This document shows positions 6,265-8,625 of a DNA stretch of 8,625 nucleotides, piece by piece. The notes below the pieces were generated by a model. That model saw only the letters and a list, made by a program, of their open reading frames with translations, was not told the origin of the DNA and did not search any database. Position 1 is the stretch's first letter. Each line of letters opens with the position of its first letter. This DNA comes from Acidobacteriota bacterium (lineage in GTDB: Bacteria > Acidobacteriota > Vicinamibacteria > Vicinamibacterales > CAVVIG01), in NCBI GenBank assembly GCA_003222555.1, contig QHWL01000140.1:1-8625 (forward strand). The letters are read 5' to 3'. A program made the position numbers and the translations under genes.

Positions 6265-6981
6265 ATGATCTCCTTCGTCGTGCCGGCGTACAACGAGGAA
6301 CGGCTGCTCGGTCGCACACTCGTGGCCATTCACGCCGCCGCTCGTGCCCTCGCGCACCCTTATGAGCTAATCGTCGTCGACGACGACTCGACCGACAGCA
6401 CTGCCGCTATCGCCCGCGCCAATGGCGCGCGCGTGGTTCGGGTTCAGTTCCGGCACATTGCCCGCACCCGGAACGCGGGCGCCTGGGCCGCAACCGGCAG
6501 CACGCTCATCTTTGTCGACGCCGACACCATCGTGCCTGCGGCTGCCGTACGGGCGACGATCGAGGCGCTGGGACAGGGCGCCGCTGGCGGAGGCGCCACA
6601 GTCGGTTTGGACGGCCGGCTTCCTCCGTGGGCACGGCTGCTGCTCCCGGTGGTCCGCGGCGTCTTTCGCGTGGGGCACCTGGCGGCCGGTTGTTATGTCT
6701 TTTGCTCACGGGCGGCGTTCGACGCCATCGGCGGCTTCGACGAGCGGCTCTTTGCGGCCGAAGAGATCGCCTTCAGTCGCGCCTTGAGGCAACAGGGACC
6801 AGTGATCATTCTGCGCGAGTGGGTCACGACGTCGGGCCGGAAGCTGCGTTCACACTCTGGGTGGGAGGTTCTTCGGTTGTGCGCCGGCCTGGTGTGTGCC
6901 GGGACTGCCGTCGTTCGGAGCCGCGAGCGCCTTTCCATTTGGTATGGCGATCGGCGGGATGACGCCGATCCGCGTGCCTAG
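6265..6981 (+). CDS. Family 2 glycosyltransferase, soluble, substrate unknown
   Basis: A 238-residue GT-A fold enzyme that transfers a sugar from a nucleotide-sugar donor. ISFVVPAYNEE opens the domain, ELIVVDDDSTDST (residues 34-46) is the nucleotide-binding strand, FVDADT (83-88) is the metal-binding DxD-type motif, and GGFDERLFAAEEIAFSRAL (156-174) holds the acceptor-side acidic pair. There is no signal peptide. The LLLPVVRGVFRVGHLAAG stretch (125-142) is moderately hydrophobic but falls where GT2 enzymes have a core segment, so I do not call it a membrane anchor. The ATG at 6265 is chosen because the family starts right at MISFVVPA; an in-frame GTG at 6238 would add nine residues and begin six bases after the sirtuin stop. 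Neighbours give no hint of the acceptor, and no polysaccharide cluster is present. Confidence 0.88.
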   Translation: MISFVVPAYNEERLLGRTLVAIHAAARALAHPYELIVVDDDSTDSTAAIARANGARVVRVQFRHIARTRNAGAWAATGSTLIFVDADTIVPAAAVRATIEALGQGAAGGGATVGLDGRLPPWARLLLPVVRGVFRVGHLAAGCYVFCSRAAFDAIGGFDERLFAAEEIAFSRALRQQGPVIILREWVTTSGRKLRSHSGWEVLRLCAGLVCAGTAVVRSRERLSIWYGDRRDDADPRA

Positions 6982-7029
6982 GGTCCACGCGTTCAAGCTG
7001 CTGAACCGCCCGAGGCGATTGTAGGGCTC

Positions 7030-8556
7030 ATGCTCGATCTCCCTGAACGCTACAACGTCAGCACGCTCGTCGACGCCAATCTTCAGGCGGGCCGCGGAGG
7101 CAAGGTCGTCATCTACTGCGGCGATGAGCGGGTCACCTACGACGACCTGTACGCGCAGGTCTGTCGCATGGGGCGCGCACTCCGGTCACTTGGCGTCGAG
7201 CGAGAGCAACGGGTGCTGCTCTTGCTCAACGACACGCCGGCGTTCCCGGTGGCGTTCTTCGGCGCGATCCGTATTGGTGCCGTGCCCGCTCCGATCAATC
7301 CGCTCCTGCGCGAAGAGGACTACCGCCATTTCGTGGAGGACACGGGCGCGTCGGTCGTCATCGCGGCCGCGATGTACGTCGACAAGTTGATGAGAGCGCT
7401 CCACCATCATCCCGATTCGGTCACGATCGTGGCGGAGGGTGAACCGATCCCACAGTGCGTACCGTTGAAGGAGCTGCTCGGCGCGCAGGAGGCCGACCTC
7501 GCTCCCGCACGCACGCATCGCGACGACATGGCGTTCTGGCTCTACAGCGGCGGATCGACCGGACGGCCCAAGGCCGTGGTTCACTTGCAGCATGACATTC
7601 CGTACACGTGCCAGACCTACGCGCGTCATGTCCTGGATATTCGGGAAAGCGATCTCGTCTTTGGGCGCGTGCTGTTCCATGCCTACGGGCTCGGCAACTG
7701 TCTGTCGTTCCCGTTCTCGGTCGGCGCGTCGACGGTGCTGTACCCGGCCCGGCCGACGCCCTCGGGCATTCTCCAAACCATCCAGAAGCTGCGCCCGACG
7801 CTGTTCTTTTCCGTGCCGACCTTTTTCAACGCGATCCTCAACGAACCGGCGAGCCGGCAGTTCGATCTGAGCTCGGTCCGCACGTGTGTCTCCGCGGCGG
7901 AGCCGCTGCCGCCCGAGACGTGGCAGCGCTGGAAAGACACGTACGGTCAGGAGATTCTTGATGGCATCGGATCGACCGAGATGCTGCACATCTATTGCTC
8001 CAACCGCGCAGGCGCGATGCGGCCGGGATCGACTGGCAAGCCGGTGCCAGGCTACGAACTTCGCCGCGTCGATGACCAGGGCAATGTCGTGTCGGACGGC
8101 CGCCCCGGGATTCTCGAGGTGCGAGGCGACAGCTCCGCCCCGGCCTATTGGCGCCAACACGCCCGGTCACAACAGACGATGCGCGGCGAGTGGGTCGTTA
8201 CCGGCGATCTGTACCGCGTGGACGAAGACGGCTTCTATTGGTACGAGGGCCGGGCCGACGACATGATGAAGGTTGGAGGCGAGTGGGTCTCGCCAATCGA
8301 GATGGAAAACGCGCTTCTTGCGCATCCCTCGGTTCAGGAAGTCGCCGTGGTCGGTATTTCGGTCGACGGGACGACCCGCATCCGCGCGGTAATCGTTCTG
8401 GCGCCGGGCAATCGCGAGTCGGACGAGTTGACGGCCGCGTTGCAGGACTGGTGCAAAGAGCGCCTGCAACGCTACAAGTTTCCGCATCGCGTGACGTATG
8501 TAACCGAGCTGCCGAAAACCGCCACCGGAAAGATCCAGCGCTTCCAGCTTAAGTGA
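7030..8556 (+). CDS. Benzoate-CoA ligase family protein (AMP-forming aryl-CoA synthetase)
   Basis: Activates an aromatic acid, probably benzoate or a substituted benzoate, to its CoA thioester via an acyl-adenylate. The 508-residue length and several stretches match benzoate-CoA ligases: FHAYGLGN (residues 216-223), DGIGSTEMLHIYCSN (311-325), GDLYRVDEDGFYWYEGRADD (392-411), and PKTATGKIQRFQLK at the C-terminus, with Lys501 as the conserved adenylation lysine. The P-loop reads YSGGSTGRPKA (172-182), where the family usually has YSSGSTGxPKG, so two positions differ. His217 occupies a place usually Phe, next to the Ala-Tyr pair that lines the aromatic pocket in known ligases, so substrate preference may differ. 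ATG 7030 follows a weak AGGG. It starts 48 bases after the glycosyltransferase stop. No benzoyl-CoA reductase or box genes are in the window, so the pathway is unassigned. Confidence 0.9.
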   Translation: MLDLPERYNVSTLVDANLQAGRGGKVVIYCGDERVTYDDLYAQVCRMGRALRSLGVEREQRVLLLLNDTPAFPVAFFGAIRIGAVPAPINPLLREEDYRHFVEDTGASVVIAAAMYVDKLMRALHHHPDSVTIVAEGEPIPQCVPLKELLGAQEADLAPARTHRDDMAFWLYSGGSTGRPKAVVHLQHDIPYTCQTYARHVLDIRESDLVFGRVLFHAYGLGNCLSFPFSVGASTVLYPARPTPSGILQTIQKLRPTLFFSVPTFFNAILNEPASRQFDLSSVRTCVSAAEPLPPETWQRWKDTYGQEILDGIGSTEMLHIYCSNRAGAMRPGSTGKPVPGYELRRVDDQGNVVSDGRPGILEVRGDSSAPAYWRQHARSQQTMRGEWVVTGDLYRVDEDGFYWYEGRADDMMKVGGEWVSPIEMENALLAHPSVQEVAVVGISVDGTTRIRAVIVLAPGNRESDELTAALQDWCKERLQRYKFPHRVTYVTELPKTATGKIQRFQLK

Positions 8557-8604
8557 CACCTAGAGTCGACGGGAGCCAAATTTCGCGACCCCGATGGGAT
8601 TCTG

Positions 8605-8625
8605 ATGGCGCAGTCAAAGGCCGCC
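8605..8625 (+). CDS. Possible start of a downstream gene, cut by the window edge
   Basis: An ATG at 8605 opens a frame (MAQSKAA) that runs to the right edge without a stop, with a GGGA at 8596-8599 at a plausible ribosome-binding distance. Only seven codons are visible, so no family can be named and chance is quite possible. Confidence 0.3.

Noticed and set aside
6949..6970. 8-bp hairpin GATCGGCG/CGCCGATC as a terminator after the glycosyltransferase
   Set aside because: It lies inside the coding sequence and has no T-tract, so it is more likely chance in GC-rich DNA.
8578..8610. Peptide KFRDPDGILMAQ after the ligase stop, resembling a glyoxalase-type FRDPDG motif
   Set aside because: It is too short, follows directly after an in-frame stop, and has no other motif of that family.

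Overview
The window is GC-rich (roughly two thirds G+C by eye) and every supported gene lies on the + strand. Gene content, GC and two families of non-coding repeats suggest a soil or sediment-type bacterium, possibly Acidobacteriota (Vicinamibacteria-like). That placement is inference, since no rRNA or marker gene is present.

Left half (1-5125): a lysine/diaminopimelate (DAP) cluster. In order it holds the C-terminal part of a LysC-type aspartate kinase, a 95-bp imperfect palindrome, a short dapB, a 540-bp array of structured non-coding repeats, dapA, dapD and an M20 deacylase that is most likely DapE. Together they encode aspartate to aspartyl phosphate (LysC), aspartate semialdehyde plus pyruvate to HTPA (DapA), reduction to tetrahydrodipicolinate (DapB), N-succinylation (DapD) and desuccinylation (DapE), i.e. 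the succinylase branch to DAP for lysine and peptidoglycan. asd, dapC and dapF are not in the window. dapA, dapD and dapE are packed end to end with overlaps. lysC, dapB and dapA are separated by the two repeat elements.

Middle (5126-5445): a 320-bp stretch with no convincing gene, separating the DAP cluster from what follows.

Right half (5446-8625): a class III sirtuin carrying the Tyr-x-x-Arg acyl-pocket signature, a soluble family 2 glycosyltransferase, and a benzoate-CoA ligase-family enzyme. The last bases may hold the first codons of another gene. The sirtuin and CoA ligase pairing is notable because AMP-forming CoA ligases are classic targets of reversible lysine acylation.

The two observations most worth checking are an apparent in-frame loss of about 25-30 codons inside dapB, which removes a conserved part of its C-terminal domain, and the repeat array in the dapB-dapA gap, whose arms can pair in two mutually exclusive ways. 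No complete new multi-gene system is evident.
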